DNA of 64,000 nt from the NCBI RefSeq assembly GCF_900109745.1, contig NZ_FOAV01000009.1, forward strand, positions 1-64,000, in the 5' to 3' direction. Within the stretch, counting starts at the first letter, position 1. Every line of letters starts with the position of its first letter. Shown one piece after another: positions 1-9,094 of the stretch. The stretch comes from Roseateles sp. YR242. Lineage in GTDB: Bacteria > Pseudomonadota > Gammaproteobacteria > Burkholderiales > Burkholderiaceae_C. The notes below the pieces were generated by a model. It was given only the letters and a program-made list of their open reading frames with translations, did not search any database and had not been told where the DNA came from. The translations under genes and the position numbers were made by a program.

Positions 1-230
1 GCCTTGGCGACGACCTGACGCACGCGACGACTATGACCGTGCTCGCGCAGCCAGCGGCCGACCTGGTTGGCATTGACCCCGCAATCGCGCGCCAGGCGCG
101 ACACCGAAGCGCCTGGCTGCAGGCACAGCGCCACCAACTCGGACTTCGCCGTCTCGTCGTACACACTGCGCCCGTCGCGCTTGTGCCCGACCACCAGCCG
201 GCGCTTGAGCTCTTCCAGATCTTCCGTCAC
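1..230 (-). CDS. tnpA: IS66 TnpA-like accessory protein (partial, 3' end outside window)
   Basis: An open minus-strand frame starts at a GTG (228-230), begins VTEDLEELKRRLVVGHK, and runs through the window edge (76 codons visible). It contains a helix-turn-helix-like stretch (SVSRLARDCGVNANQVGRWL) followed by a basic segment, as in the small first protein of IS66 elements, a DNA-binding accessory to the TnpC transposase. No ATG fits upstream, because the sequence directly before the GTG is a hairpin. The SD-like GGGAA lies inside that hairpin. Confidence in the family is good from the HTH wording and the terminal repeat at 314. Intactness is unknown. Confidence 0.65.
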   Translation of the reverse strand, partial: MTEDLEELKRRLVVGHKRDGRSVYDETAKSELVALCLQPGASVSRLARDCGVNANQVGRWLREHGHSRRVRQVVAK

Positions 231-262
231 TACGTTCCCACGTTCGTCTACGTGGGAACGTA
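231..262 (-). promoter_or_regulatory. Perfect hairpin abutting the tnpA start codon
   Basis: Bases 231-243 and 250-262 form a perfect 13-bp inverted repeat with a 6-nt loop. In the tnpA sense, the right arm carries the SD-like GGGAACG and ends one base before the GTG start. The structure would hide the ribosome site on any transcript that includes both arms. Confidence 0.75.
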
Positions 263-384
263 CGTTGTCAGCTCACGGCCCGCAGCTCAAGGACGCGGTT
301 CATTGACCGCTTACCACCGAACTGGTCAACCGCCAGGGAAAGATGGGCGGGCAGTTGCGGATTTGCTGGTCACGGTCCAAACAA

Positions 385-414
385 AAAGGCCTGAACGTCA
401 CCGTTCAGGCCTTT
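385..414 (-). terminator. Rho-independent terminator of ssrA
   Basis: Perfect 13-bp stem (385-397 with 402-414), loop TCAC, starting 7 nt after the mature tmRNA 3' end. On the minus strand the stem ends in CCTTTTTGT, giving the expected T-run. The position fits transcription termination of ssrA and may also block read-through into the IS. Confidence 0.85.
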
Positions 415-420
415 CAAATT

Positions 421-794
421 TGGTGGAGGCGGGGGGAATTGAACCCCCGTCCGCGAGCCATCCTCGTACAGTTCTACATGCGTAGCTGTCTGATTTGAAT
501 CTCGCCTGTCGGGTCGCGCAGCAGCACGCTACCCAACAAGCCAGCCCCCTAAATCTCATCTGTGCCCAAGGTGCCCGGACACAAACCAGCCTATGTGATT
601 AACCTCTCAGTCATTGCCTTGCGGCGCAGACCCGGCCCATAGGCCAACCGTTGAGAGGCTCACGCGCAATTAAGCGGCGAGTGCGAACGTAGAGTCGTTT
701 GCAGTTACTGTGTTTCCAGATGGATTTACGAGGTGACTGGTCCTCGGCATGCCCTGCGACGCATCAGAACCCACGTCGAAACCAGGTCGCCCCC
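421..794 (-). ncRNA. ssrA: Transfer-messenger RNA (tmRNA)
   Basis: A 374-nt one-piece tmRNA. The 5' end begins GGGGGCGACCTGGTTTCGAC (from 794) and the 3' end is the tRNA-Ala-like acceptor with T-arm GGTTCAATTCC and a genome-encoded CCA ending at 421. The tag frame lies at 673-702 and encodes ANDSTFALAA, followed by TAA at 670-672; the resume codon is GCA. tmRNA with SmpB rescues stalled ribosomes and marks the nascent chain for ClpXP-type proteolysis through the C-terminal LAA-like end. A terminator follows at once. The 3' ends of ssrA genes are frequent island integration sites, and an IS66 end lies just beyond. Confidence 0.96.
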
Positions 795-818
795 ATTGAA
801 GCGTGCTGCCAGTATACG

Positions 819-1538
819 TCAGCCACCGCAGGCCGATGAGCGCTTGAGCCACAGCAGCAGATCTGCCGGCGCGTCAATGATCACATCCGCCCCCCAGGCG
901 TCGATCGGCTCACCCTGCCCCAGGTAGCCCCAGCGCACCGCCACGGTGGGCATTCCCGCCGCGCGCCCCGCCAGAATGTCTCGCGCGTCGTCACCCACGT
1001 AGATGCAGTGCCGTGGATCCACGCCCGCCCGGCGTGCTGCTTCCAGCAGGGGCGCCGGATGCGGCTTCGCATGGCCGGTGGTGTCTCCACCCACCACGGC
1101 AGAAGCCACGTCACCCCAGCCCAGGCCGCGCGCCAGCGGCAACGCAAACCGCTCGATCTTGTTGGTGACAATGCCCCAGCTCAAGCCCGCATCAGCCAGG
1201 CCCGCCAGCATCTCGGGAATGCCGGCAAACGGCCGCGTGGCCTGCAGCAGCCGCGCCTCATAACGGTCGAAGAATTCGGTACGCAGCGCGGGAAACGCTT
1301 CGTCCTGCGGCGTGACACCAAAGGCCACACCCATCATGCCGCGCGCCCCCGCCCCCACCATGGGACGCAGCCGCTCAAACGGCACCTCGGGCAGGCCCCG
1401 CGCCAGCAGCATGTCATTCGTAGCGCCCGCCAGATCCGGCGCGCTGTCCACCAGGGTGCCATCCAGATCGAAAAGCACCGCTCGTATCTCAGTGGACAGT
1501 GAGGCCCCCACCGGGGTGTGCAGGAGCACGGTATTCAC
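819..1538 (-). CDS. gph: Phosphoglycolate phosphatase (HAD superfamily)
   Basis: A 239-aa HAD hydrolase predicted to dephosphorylate 2-phosphoglycolate formed by oxygenation or repair of DNA 3' ends. HAD motif I is FDLDGTLVDS with nucleophile Asp24 and acid Asp26. A cap domain follows (about residues 35-100), then motif II (GIVTNK), the motif III Lys in GHAKPHP and motif IV GDDARD. The length matches Gph. It lies directly upstream of ssrA on the same strand and 82 bp downstream of ubiG, the gph-ubiG-ompA order common in Burkholderiales. The first 16 residues are poorly conserved, so translation might start slightly later. Other HAD phosphatases are possible, but the context supports Gph. Confidence 0.87.
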   Translation of the reverse strand: MNTVLLHTPVGASLSTEIRAVLFDLDGTLVDSAPDLAGATNDMLLARGLPEVPFERLRPMVGAGARGMMGVAFGVTPQDEAFPALRTEFFDRYEARLLQATRPFAGIPEMLAGLADAGLSWGIVTNKIERFALPLARGLGWGDVASAVVGGDTTGHAKPHPAPLLEAARRAGVDPRHCIYVGDDARDILAGRAAGMPTVAVRWGYLGQGEPIDAWGADVIIDAPADLLLWLKRSSACGG

Positions 1539-1620
1539 AGCGCCGACCTCATGAACGTCGCCCCCTTCAAAGGGGACAAGTGAAATCCCTGCAATCTGTG
1601 GGTCAGCATGACCTGACCCC

Positions 1621-2322
1621 TCATCCCGGTCGGCGGCAAGCCAGCATGTAGTTCACATCAGTGTCCGAACCCAGCTTGTAGCGCTGCGTCAGTGGGTTGA
1701 AGGTCAATCCCTTCGCGCCCTGCAGTTCCAGGCCAGCATCGCGGCACATCTGGCCCAGCTCGGAAGGTCGGATGAAACGGCCATATTCATGCGTGCCGGC
1801 TGGCAGCATGCGCAGCAGGTATTCCGCACCCACGATGGCCAGCATGAACGACTTGGCGTTGCGGTTCAGCGTGGACAGAAACACCCAGCCGCCCGGCTTC
1901 ACCAGTTGCCCCAGTGCATTCACCACCGAGGCGGGATCGGGCACATGTTCCAGCATCTCCATGCAGGTGACCACGTCGTACTGACCCGGGCGCTGTGCTG
2001 CCAGGTCCTCCACCGCAATCTCCTGATAGGCGATGTTCTCGGTGCCCGCCTCCATCGCATGCAGCTCCGCCACACGCAGCGACTTCACCGCCAGGTCGAT
2101 GCCCAGCACCTTGCCACCCTTGCGCGCCATGGCGTCGGCCAGGATGCCGCCGCCACAGCCCACATCCAGCACCTGTTTGCCGGCCAGCGGGCTGTACCCG
2201 TCAATCCAGTTCAGCCGTAGCGGGTTGATCTGGTGAAGGGGCTTGAATTCACTTTCGGTATCCCACCAACGGTGGGCCAGCTCGCTGAATTTCGCGAGTT
2301 CGTTTGCATCGACGTTCGCCAT
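1621..2322 (-). CDS. ubiG: Ubiquinone biosynthesis O-methyltransferase UbiG
   Basis: A 233-aa SAM-dependent methyltransferase that carries out both O-methylations of the ubiquinone pathway (the 2-polyprenyl-6-hydroxyphenol and 3-demethylubiquinol steps). The start [12 protein letters not shown] was chosen because the family begins there and the longer frame adds only an unconserved Pro/Arg-rich stretch. Typical UbiG features are the HRWWD segment (residues 18-21), the SAM motif VLDVGCGGG (51-59), the post-motif acidic loop and [11 protein letters not shown]. It is followed by gph and lies downstream of ompA on the same strand, separated from it by the ompA terminator. Confidence 0.95.
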   Translation of the reverse strand: MANVDANELAKFSELAHRWWDTESEFKPLHQINPLRLNWIDGYSPLAGKQVLDVGCGGGILADAMARKGGKVLGIDLAVKSLRVAELHAMEAGTENIAYQEIAVEDLAAQRPGQYDVVTCMEMLEHVPDPASVVNALGQLVKPGGWVFLSTLNRNAKSFMLAIVGAEYLLRMLPAGTHEYGRFIRPSELGQMCRDAGLELQGAKGLTFNPLTQRYKLGSDTDVNYMLACRRPG

Positions 2323-2422
2323 GGGTCGCAATGGTAGCTGAGGGAACCGCTGCATAACTCCCGCAAGCCGAGGCGGCCCTGATACGGATGCGCGGCCAGC
2401 GCGGGAGGGCAGGCACAAAAGA

Positions 2423-2454
2423 AAACCCCGCGGGCTTTGCAGCCAGCGGGGTTT
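2423..2454 (-). terminator. Terminator downstream of ompA
   Basis: Stem AAACCCCGC/GCGGGGTTT (2423-2431 with 2446-2454) with an inner GGCT/AGCC stem, one mismatch and a GCAA tetraloop. On the minus strand it is followed by TCTTTTG. It begins about 47 nt after the ompA stop and separates ompA from ubiG. Confidence 0.8.
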
Positions 2455-2501
2455 CTGAATCGCTTCACAACCCGACCCTTGCGGGCCAGGAAGACAGGCG
2501 A

Positions 2502-3161
2502 TTACTTGACGGCGCGGGTACCGACCACTTCGATTTCGACGCGGCGGTTCTTCGAGCGGCCTTCAGCGGTGGCGTTGTCAGCCACAGGCTGCTTTTCGCC
2601 CTTGCCTTCGGTGTAGACGCGGTTCTTTTCCAGGCCCTTGCTCACCAGGTAGGCCTTCACGGCATCAGCACGGCGAACCGACAGCTTCTGGTTGTACTCG
2701 TCGCTACCCACGCTGTCGGTGTGGCCGACGGCGATGATGACTTCGAGGTTGATGTCGCCGGTCTTGCCGGACAGATCATCCAGAGCCTGCTTCGCTTCCG
2801 GCTTCAGGACAGCCTTGTCGAAGTCGAAGAAAGCGTCAGCAGCGTAAGTGACCTTTTCGCTGGTGGGCTTCGGCGCCACGATCGGCACAGGCACAGGGGC
2901 CGGCGCAGGGGCAGGAGCCGGCGCTTCCGGCGTCGCTGCAGGAGCAGCTTCAACCTTCGGTGCAGCCTTCAGTGCGCCGTCGCAATCCTTGGCGGCAGTA
3001 GCCGGTGTCCAAAAGGCATCGCGCCAGCACAGCTCGTTGGTGCCGTTCTTCCAAACGGTGCCGTCCGTTGCACGCCAGTTGTCCACGGTCTGGGCCATTG
3101 CACCCGAGGTGGCCAAAGCGGCGACAGCGAAGAGCGACGCCACGCGGTTCAATTTCTTCAT
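2502..3161 (-). CDS. ompA: OmpA family outer-membrane protein
   Basis: A 219-aa exported protein. Residues 1-23 are a classical signal peptide (cut after AMA). Residues 24-70 form a small Trp/Cys-containing domain with two cysteines instead of the E. coli eight-stranded barrel. Residues 71-100 are a Pro/Ala/Val linker, and about 103-215 form the OmpA C-terminal peptidoglycan-binding domain ([40 protein letters not shown]). The role is non-covalent linkage of envelope and murein. A strong SD (GAGAGGAG) lies just before the ATG. This short architecture matches the OmpA-like protein upstream of gyrA in other Burkholderiales. It is transcribed divergently from gyrA. Confidence 0.93.
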   Translation of the reverse strand: MKKLNRVASLFAVAALATSGAMAQTVDNWRATDGTVWKNGTNELCWRDAFWTPATAAKDCDGALKAAPKVEAAPAATPEAPAPAPAPAPVPVPIVAPKPTSEKVTYAADAFFDFDKAVLKPEAKQALDDLSGKTGDINLEVIIAVGHTDSVGSDEYNQKLSVRRADAVKAYLVSKGLEKNRVYTEGKGEKQPVADNATAEGRSKNRRVEIEVVGTRAVK

Positions 3162-3385
3162 GATTCTCCTCTCAAGGAAAGCCGCAGTTGCCCTGCGAAA
3201 TGTCCAATGTCGGAACTTAAAAACCTCAGCAGTAACCGCCGATCACGCGCACTACTCCACACGACCGAGGGTTTCTCCTAGGGACGAACCGATTGTGCCA
3301 TAGGGCATCCAGACGATTTCATTCTCGCAAGGTGCACCGCGATCGATCACGAAGCTGTTGCGCAAGCACTACAAGCGGGCGCACT

Positions 3386-3391
3386 TACAAT
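3386..3391 (+). promoter_or_regulatory. Possible gyrA promoter -10 box
   Basis: TACAAT matches five of six consensus -10 positions and lies 57 nt before the gyrA ATG in the 286-bp ompA-gyrA divergent gap. No convincing -35 sits at 16-18 bp; the nearest TTGCGC is 22 bp away. Assigned by motif only. Confidence 0.35.
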
Positions 3392-3447
3392 GCCGCTCTT
3401 CTGCTCAATCCAGAGGCCGGCGTTCCCATGCGCGCGGCCTGCCGCGC

Positions 3448-6123
3448 ATGACCCAGTTCGCCAAGGAAACCCTGCCGATCAGCCTCGAAGAGGAGATGCG
3501 CCGCTCATACCTCGATTACGCCATGAGCGTGATCGTGGGGCGTGCCCTCCCCGATGCGCGTGACGGCCTCAAGCCAGTGCATCGGCGTGTGCTCTTCGCG
3601 ATGCACGAGCTGAACAATGACTGGAACCGCCCCTACAAGAAGTCGGCGCGTATCGTCGGTGACGTCATTGGTAAATACCACCCGCACGGTGACAGCGCCG
3701 TGTACGACACCATCGTCCGTCTGGCGCAGGATTTCTCGCTGCGCCACATGCTGGTGGATGGCCAGGGCAATTTCGGCTCGGTGGACGGCGACAACGCCGC
3801 CGCCATGCGGTACACGGAAATCCGTCTGTCGAAGATCGCCCACGAAATGCTGGCCGATATCGACAAAGAAACCGTCGACTTCGGGCCCAACTATGACGGC
3901 AGCGAAAAAGAACCGCTGGTCCTGCCGGCACGCCTGCCCAACCTGCTGATCAACGGGTCATCCGGTATCGCGGTGGGCATGGCCACCAACATTCCGCCGC
4001 ACAACCTGAATGAGGTGGTCGACGCCTGCATGCATGCGTTGAAGAACCCGGAGTGCCCCATCGAAGAATTGATGGAGATCATTCCTGCGCCCGACTTCCC
4101 CACCGCCGGCATCATCTACGGCCTGAGCGGCGTGCGTGAAGGCTACCGCACCGGTCGTGGCAAGGTGGTAATGCGCGCGAAGGTCCACTTCGAGGACATC
4201 GACCGCGGCCAGCGCCAGGCGATCATCGTTGACGAGATCCCCTACCAGGTCAACAAGAAGACGTTGCTGGAGCGCATTGCCGAGCTGGTCCAAGAGAAGA
4301 AGATCGAAGGCATCAGCCATATCCAGGACGAGTCCGACAAGTCCGGCATGCGCGTGGTGATCGAGCTCAAGCGCGGCGAAGTGCCGGAGGTGGTACTCAA
4401 CAACCTCTACAAGCAGACGCAGCTGCAAGACAGCTTCGGCATCAACATGGTGGCGCTGATCGATGGTCAGCCCAAGCTGTGCAACCTGAAGGACCTGATC
4501 ACGGTCTTCCTGGAGCACCGCCGTGAAGTTGTGACCCGCCGCACCGTCTACGAACTGCGCAAGGCGCGCGAGCGTGGCCACGTGCTGGAAGGCCTGGCCG
4601 TTGCGCTGGCCAACATCGACGAATTCATCAAGATCATCCGCGAGTCCCCCACCCCGCCGGTGGCCAAGGCCGAGCTGATGGCCCGCTCGTGGGATTCGTC
4701 GCTGGTGCGCGAGATGCTCACCCGCTCGGAGAACGAAGCCGTGGGCGGCGCCAACGCCTACCGTCCTGAAGGCCTGCCGGCCCAGTACGGCATGCAGGCG
4801 GACGGGCTCTATCGCCTGTCTGACGACCAGGCTGGCGAAATCCTGCAGATGCGTCTGCAACGCCTGACCGGCCTGGAGCAGGACAAGATCGTCGGCGAAT
4901 ACCGCGACGTGATGGCCCAGATCGCCGATCTGCTGGACATCCTCGCGACCCCATCCCGCGTGACCACCATCATCAGCGAAGAGCTGATCGCCGTGCGTCA
5001 GGAATTCGGCCAGACCAAGCTCGGCGCCCGCCGCAGCGTGATCGAACACAACGCCCAGGAACTGGGCACCGAAGACCTGATCACCCCCACCGACATGGTG
5101 GTGACGCTCTCGCACACCGGCTACATCAAGAGCCAGGCGCTGAGCGAATACCGCGCCCAGCGCCGCGGCGGCCGCGGCAAGCAGGCCACCGCCACGAAGG
5201 AAGACGACTGGATCGACCAGCTCTTCATCGCCAACACCCACGACTGGATGCTGTGCTTCAGCAACCGCGGCCGGGTCTACTGGCTGAAGGTCTGGGAAGT
5301 GCCACAGGGCTCGCGCAACGCGCGCGGCAAGCCCATCGTGAACATGTTCCCGCTGCAGCCGGAAGAGAAGATCAACGTGGTGCTGCCGCTGACGGGCGAG
5401 TTCCGCGTCTTCCCGGAAGACCACTTCATCTTCTTCGCCACCGCGCTGGGCACCGTCAAGAAGACCTCGCTGAAGGACTTCAGCAACCCGCGCAAGGCCG
5501 GCATCATCGCCGTGGACCTGGATGACGGCGATTACCTGATCGGCGCCGCGCTGACCGACGGCCAGCACGACGTGATGCTGTTCTCCGACGGCGGCAAGGC
5601 CGTGCGCTTCGACGAGGACGATGTCCGCCCGATGGGCCGCCAGGCCCGCGGTGTGCGCGGCATGATGCTGGAGCCCGATCAGCGCCTGATCGCCATGCTC
5701 GTGGCCGAGGACGAAAGCCAGAGCGTGCTGACCGCGACCGAAAACGGTTACGGCAAGCGCACGAGCATCGTGGAATACACGCGCCATGGCCGGGGTACCA
5801 AGGGCATGATTGCCATCCAGCAGAGCGAACGCAACGGCAAGGTCGTGGCTGCGACGTTGGTTCGCCCTGAGGATGAAATCATGCTCATCACGGATACCGG
5901 CGTGCTGGTGCGTACCCGCGTGTCGGAAATCCGCGAGCTGGGCCGCGCCACACAAGGCGTGACCCTGATTTCGCTGGACGAAGGCGCCAAGCTCTCGGGC
6001 CTGCAACGCATCGTCGAGAACGACGCCAATGAAACCACCGGCGATGGCAGCGATGTCCCGCCGACCGACACCGATGGCAACCCCGCCACGGGCGACACCT
6101 CCGAACCTGACGTGAAGGAATGA
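3448..6123 (+). CDS. gyrA: DNA gyrase subunit A
   Basis: An 891-aa type II topoisomerase subunit that cuts and rejoins DNA and, with GyrB, introduces negative supercoils. The start [17 protein letters not shown] is the family start; the frame upstream is not conserved. The quinolone region reads [10 protein letters not shown] with Ser83 and Asp87, the susceptible-type residues. The catalytic tyrosine is Tyr122 (AMRYTEIRL). The C-terminal beta-pinwheel carries the GyrA box QRRGGRG, followed by repeated blades, and the protein ends in an acidic tail (about residues 863-891). The gene is divergent from ompA and overlaps the next gene by ATGA. Confidence 0.98.
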   Translation: MTQFAKETLPISLEEEMRRSYLDYAMSVIVGRALPDARDGLKPVHRRVLFAMHELNNDWNRPYKKSARIVGDVIGKYHPHGDSAVYDTIVRLAQDFSLRHMLVDGQGNFGSVDGDNAAAMRYTEIRLSKIAHEMLADIDKETVDFGPNYDGSEKEPLVLPARLPNLLINGSSGIAVGMATNIPPHNLNEVVDACMHALKNPECPIEELMEIIPAPDFPTAGIIYGLSGVREGYRTGRGKVVMRAKVHFEDIDRGQRQAIIVDEIPYQVNKKTLLERIAELVQEKKIEGISHIQDESDKSGMRVVIELKRGEVPEVVLNNLYKQTQLQDSFGINMVALIDGQPKLCNLKDLITVFLEHRREVVTRRTVYELRKARERGHVLEGLAVALANIDEFIKIIRESPTPPVAKAELMARSWDSSLVREMLTRSENEAVGGANAYRPEGLPAQYGMQADGLYRLSDDQAGEILQMRLQRLTGLEQDKIVGEYRDVMAQIADLLDILATPSRVTTIISEELIAVRQEFGQTKLGARRSVIEHNAQELGTEDLITPTDMVVTLSHTGYIKSQALSEYRAQRRGGRGKQATATKEDDWIDQLFIANTHDWMLCFSNRGRVYWLKVWEVPQGSRNARGKPIVNMFPLQPEEKINVVLPLTGEFRVFPEDHFIFFATALGTVKKTSLKDFSNPRKAGIIAVDLDDGDYLIGAALTDGQHDVMLFSDGGKAVRFDEDDVRPMGRQARGVRGMMLEPDQRLIAMLVAEDESQSVLTATENGYGKRTSIVEYTRHGRGTKGMIAIQQSERNGKVVAATLVRPEDEIMLITDTGVLVRTRVSEIRELGRATQGVTLISLDEGAKLSGLQRIVENDANETTGDGSDVPPTDTDGNPATGDTSEPDVKE

Positions 6124-6755
6124 CCTTGTTGCTGAAGTCCGTACAAGTCGGCGCCCTCGCCGCCGCCCTGCTGATCTCCCCCCTGGCGTTCGCCCAGAAG
6201 GCCGACACCTCGCCCGCCAAGCGCGAGCTGATCAACAAGGTGCTGAAGCTGCAACAGCCCGCCATCGAGCAACTGACGGTGGGCGTGCTGAGCCGTCCGG
6301 TGAACGATCTGGCGCAGAAGCTGATGCCCGCCATCCGCCGCCTGCCGGAAGACAAGCGCGAATCGACGGCCAAGTCCATTGACGCCTCCCTGCGCAAGTT
6401 CATGGAAGACAACAGCCCTGCGCTGATCGAAAAGGGCAAGCAGATCCAGGCCTCGACCATCGGCACAACGCTGGACGAGCGCTTCACCGAAGAAGAGCTG
6501 AAGCAACTGGTGGCCTGGCTGGAATCGCCGGTCAGCAAGAAGTTCGCTGAAGCCGCACCCGAGCTGCAGGCGGCCTACACCAAGAAGCTGATTGACGACA
6601 ACGGCAAGGTGCTGGACGACAAGTTCAATGCACTGCAGGCCAATATCGCCAAGCAGCTGGGTCTGGACACGCCGCCGGCCGGCGCCGCTTCCGGTGCCAA
6701 GCCGGCCGCCAAGCCGACACCCGCCCCCACCCCTGCCCCCGCGCCGAAGAAGTAA
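6120..6755 (+). CDS. DUF2059 family exported protein
   Basis: A 211-aa protein with a signal peptide (residues 1-25, cut after AFA). A helical region with the DUF2059 pattern follows: two helix pairs and the segment [20 protein letters not shown] (about 120-140), which resembles the F-T-x-x-E-x-x-x-L-x-x-F-Y-x-S-P hallmark. The tail after about residue 187 is Ala/Pro/Lys-rich and probably disordered. Function is unknown. The ATG overlaps the gyrA stop (ATGA), and serC starts 13 bp after its stop, so it is probably translationally coupled within the gyrA-serC transcript. A periplasmic location is inferred. Confidence 0.8.
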   Translation: MTLLLKSVQVGALAAALLISPLAFAQKADTSPAKRELINKVLKLQQPAIEQLTVGVLSRPVNDLAQKLMPAIRRLPEDKRESTAKSIDASLRKFMEDNSPALIEKGKQIQASTIGTTLDERFTEEELKQLVAWLESPVSKKFAEAAPELQAAYTKKLIDDNGKVLDDKFNALQANIAKQLGLDTPPAGAASGAKPAAKPTPAPTPAPAPKK

Positions 6756-6768
6756 GGAAGCGCGCTTC

Positions 6769-7890
6769 ATGACCTCCACCCGCCGCCCTTTCAATTTCTC
6801 CCCCGGCCCTGCCGCAGTGCCTGAAGAGGTGCTGTCGCAGGTCGCCGCGGAGATGCTGGATTGGCAGGGCAGCGGAATGTGCGTCATGGAGATGAGTCAC
6901 CGCGGCAAGGAATTCGGTGCCATCCACGAAGCAGCGGAACGCGACCTGCGTGAGCTGCTGCAGGTGCCATCCGACTTCCGCATCCTGTTCATGCAGGGTG
7001 GGGGCTTGGGTGAAAACGCCATCGTGCCAATGAATCTGTCGCGCGGTGGCGCGGTGGATGTCGTGGTCACCGGCTCATGGTCGCGCAAGAGCGCTGGCGA
7101 GGCACGCCGTTATGCGGACGTGCAGATCGCCGCAGACAGTGCCAACGCCGCCGGCCGCTACGAGGCACTCACCAGCCCCTCCGCCTGGAAGCTGCGGCCG
7201 GAGGCCTCGTACGTGCATGTCTGCACCAACGAGACCATCGACGGCCTGGAGTTCCACGACCTGCCGGACCTGCAAGCCCTGGGCAGCGATGCGCCACTGG
7301 CCATCGACTGTTCCTCCCACATCCTGTCGCGCACGGTGGACTGGCGCCGGGTGGGCCTGGCCTTCGCGGGTGCCCAGAAGAACATCGGCCCGGCCGGCCT
7401 CACGCTGGTCATCGTGCGCGACGACCTGCTGGGCCGTGCGCTGCCCATCTGCCCCTCGGCCTTCAACTACCAGACAGTGGCCGAGAACAACTCCATGTTC
7501 AACACCCCGCCGACGTTCGCCATCTATGTGGCCGGCCTGGTGTTCCAGTGGATCAAACGCTTCCAGTACGCCGGCAAGACCGGCCTGGCCGCGATCGAAC
7601 AACGCAACATCGACAAGGCCGCCCTGCTCTACCAGGCGCTGGACGGCTCGTCGCTGTATGAGAACCGTGTCGCGCCCCAGGCGCGGTCGCGGATGAACGT
7701 TCCATTCTTCCTGCGCGACGAACGTCTGAATGACGACTTCCTGGCGGGTGCCAAGGCGCGCGGGCTGCTGCAACTCAAAGGCCACAAGTCGGTGGGCGGC
7801 ATGCGGGCATCGATCTACAACGCGATGCCGATGGAGGGTGTCCAGGCTCTGGTGAGCTACCTCAAGGACTTCGAGACCCAACATGGCTGA
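6769..7890 (+). CDS. serC: Phosphoserine transaminase
   Basis: A 373-aa PLP enzyme that converts 3-phosphohydroxypyruvate and glutamate to phosphoserine; it also serves pyridoxal phosphate synthesis. It begins with the family N-terminus [17 protein letters not shown]. The PLP lysine is Lys204 in [12 protein letters not shown], and the C-terminal [15 protein letters not shown] motif is present. The start was set at the ATG at 6769, 13 bp after the DUF2059 stop. The end overlaps the pheA start by 8 nt (ATGGCTGA), so the two are translationally coupled. Confidence 0.97.
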   Translation: MTSTRRPFNFSPGPAAVPEEVLSQVAAEMLDWQGSGMCVMEMSHRGKEFGAIHEAAERDLRELLQVPSDFRILFMQGGGLGENAIVPMNLSRGGAVDVVVTGSWSRKSAGEARRYADVQIAADSANAAGRYEALTSPSAWKLRPEASYVHVCTNETIDGLEFHDLPDLQALGSDAPLAIDCSSHILSRTVDWRRVGLAFAGAQKNIGPAGLTLVIVRDDLLGRALPICPSAFNYQTVAENNSMFNTPPTFAIYVAGLVFQWIKRFQYAGKTGLAAIEQRNIDKAALLYQALDGSSLYENRVAPQARSRMNVPFFLRDERLNDDFLAGAKARGLLQLKGHKSVGGMRASIYNAMPMEGVQALVSYLKDFETQHG

Positions 7891-9007
7891 CGCCACCGAT
7901 TCCTCCTCCACGCCCGTGCCGGTCGCCAGTCCGGAACTGCTGGTCCTGCGCGACCAGATCGACGCGCTGGACAGTCAACTCCTGGATCTGCTGAACAAGC
8001 GTGCCCATGTGGCCGAGCAGGTCGGCGAGATCAAGCGCCGCGACGGCACCCCGTTCTTCCGCCCGGACCGCGTCGCCCAGGTCATCGCCAAGATCAAGGC
8101 CAACAATCCCGGCCCGCTCAAGGGCGAGCATGTGGCGGCCATCTGGCGCGAGATCATGTCCGCCTGCCTGGCGCTGGAGTCGCCGCAGCGCGTGGCCGTG
8201 CTGGGCCCCTTCGGCACCTTCTGCGAGCAGGCCGCCATCGAGTACTTCGGCGGCGCCGCCGACCTGATCTACTGCAACAGCTTTGACGAGGTCTTCCACG
8301 CCACCGCCTCCGGCAGCGCCCAATACGGCGTGGTGGGCGTGGAGAACATGACCGAGGGCGTCGTGACGCGCTCGCTCGACCTCTTCCTGCACACCCCCAC
8401 CCACCAGGTGGGCGAGGTCAGCCTGCTGATCCGCCACAACCTGCTGCGCAAGGAAAACTCGCTCGAGGGCGTTGAGGCCGTGCTGGCACACCCGCAGGCC
8501 CTGGCGCAGTGCCAGAACTGGCTCTCCAAGCACCTGCCCAACGCCGAGCGCCGTGCCGTCTCCAGCAATGCCGAGGGCGCGCGCCTGGCCGCCACCAATC
8601 CGGCCTGGGCTGCCATCGCCAGTGAACGCGCCGCGCCGCTGTTCGGCCTGCACATCGTGGCCCATGCGGTCCAGGACGAGGCCTACAACCGCACGCGCTT
8701 TGCCGTGATCACCCTGCCGCAGACCATGGCCATGCCGCCGGCCAGCGGGCGGGACTGCACCAGCCTGGTCGTGTCGGTGCACAACCGCCCGGGTGCCATG
8801 CATGACCTGCTGGTTCCGCTCAAGAATCACGGCGTGTCCATGACACGCCTGGAATCACGCCCGGCACGGACCGGCCAGTGGGAGTATTACTTCTACATTG
8901 ACCTGGACGGACATCCGTCACAGCCCCACGTGGCGGCGGCTTTGGCCGAACTGCGTGAGCTGTGCGCGTTCTTCAAGGTCATCGGTGCCTATCCCCTGAA
9001 GACCTGA
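7883..9007 (+). CDS. pheA: Bifunctional chorismate mutase / prephenate dehydratase (P-protein)
   Basis: A 374-aa enzyme of phenylalanine synthesis. Residues 18-100 form an AroQ-type chorismate mutase ([19 protein letters not shown]). Residues 105-285 form the prephenate dehydratase with the catalytic TRF motif (NRTRFAV). Residues 293-374 form the regulatory ACT domain with the Phe-binding ESRP motif and PGAMHDLL in place of the usual GALV segment. Feedback inhibition by phenylalanine is therefore likely. The gene overlaps serC by 8 nt. The next gene is tyrA, with no hisC between them as found in many relatives. Confidence 0.97.
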   Translation: MADATDSSSTPVPVASPELLVLRDQIDALDSQLLDLLNKRAHVAEQVGEIKRRDGTPFFRPDRVAQVIAKIKANNPGPLKGEHVAAIWREIMSACLALESPQRVAVLGPFGTFCEQAAIEYFGGAADLIYCNSFDEVFHATASGSAQYGVVGVENMTEGVVTRSLDLFLHTPTHQVGEVSLLIRHNLLRKENSLEGVEAVLAHPQALAQCQNWLSKHLPNAERRAVSSNAEGARLAATNPAWAAIASERAAPLFGLHIVAHAVQDEAYNRTRFAVITLPQTMAMPPASGRDCTSLVVSVHNRPGAMHDLLVPLKNHGVSMTRLESRPARTGQWEYYFYIDLDGHPSQPHVAAALAELRELCAFFKVIGAYPLKT

Positions 9008-9094
9008 ACCGGTCAGCAGGGAATCAAGGCAACAGGGCAGCACAATCTGGATGGCTAGACGGCAAACAGGACAGGCAACACAGCAGGGAGCTCG

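Larger units (their letters stand above)
1..314 (-). mobile_element. IS66-family insertion sequence, one end (element runs out of the window)
   Basis: Reading the minus strand from 314, the sequence starts GTAAGCGGTCAATG, which fits the GTAAGCG-type terminal inverted repeat known for IS66-family elements. It is followed by a leader with a perfect hairpin and then a tnpA-like frame that leaves the window at base 1. The tip lies 106 bp beyond the 3' end of the tmRNA gene. The other end and the 8-bp target duplication expected for the family lie outside, so whether the copy is intact cannot be told. Confidence 0.7.

Noticed and set aside
3958-6006. Long minus-strand open frame (682 codons) antisense to gyrA
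   Set aside because: High-GC shadow frame: His/Gln/Val/Arg-rich, no domain, and gyrA is intact on the plus strand.
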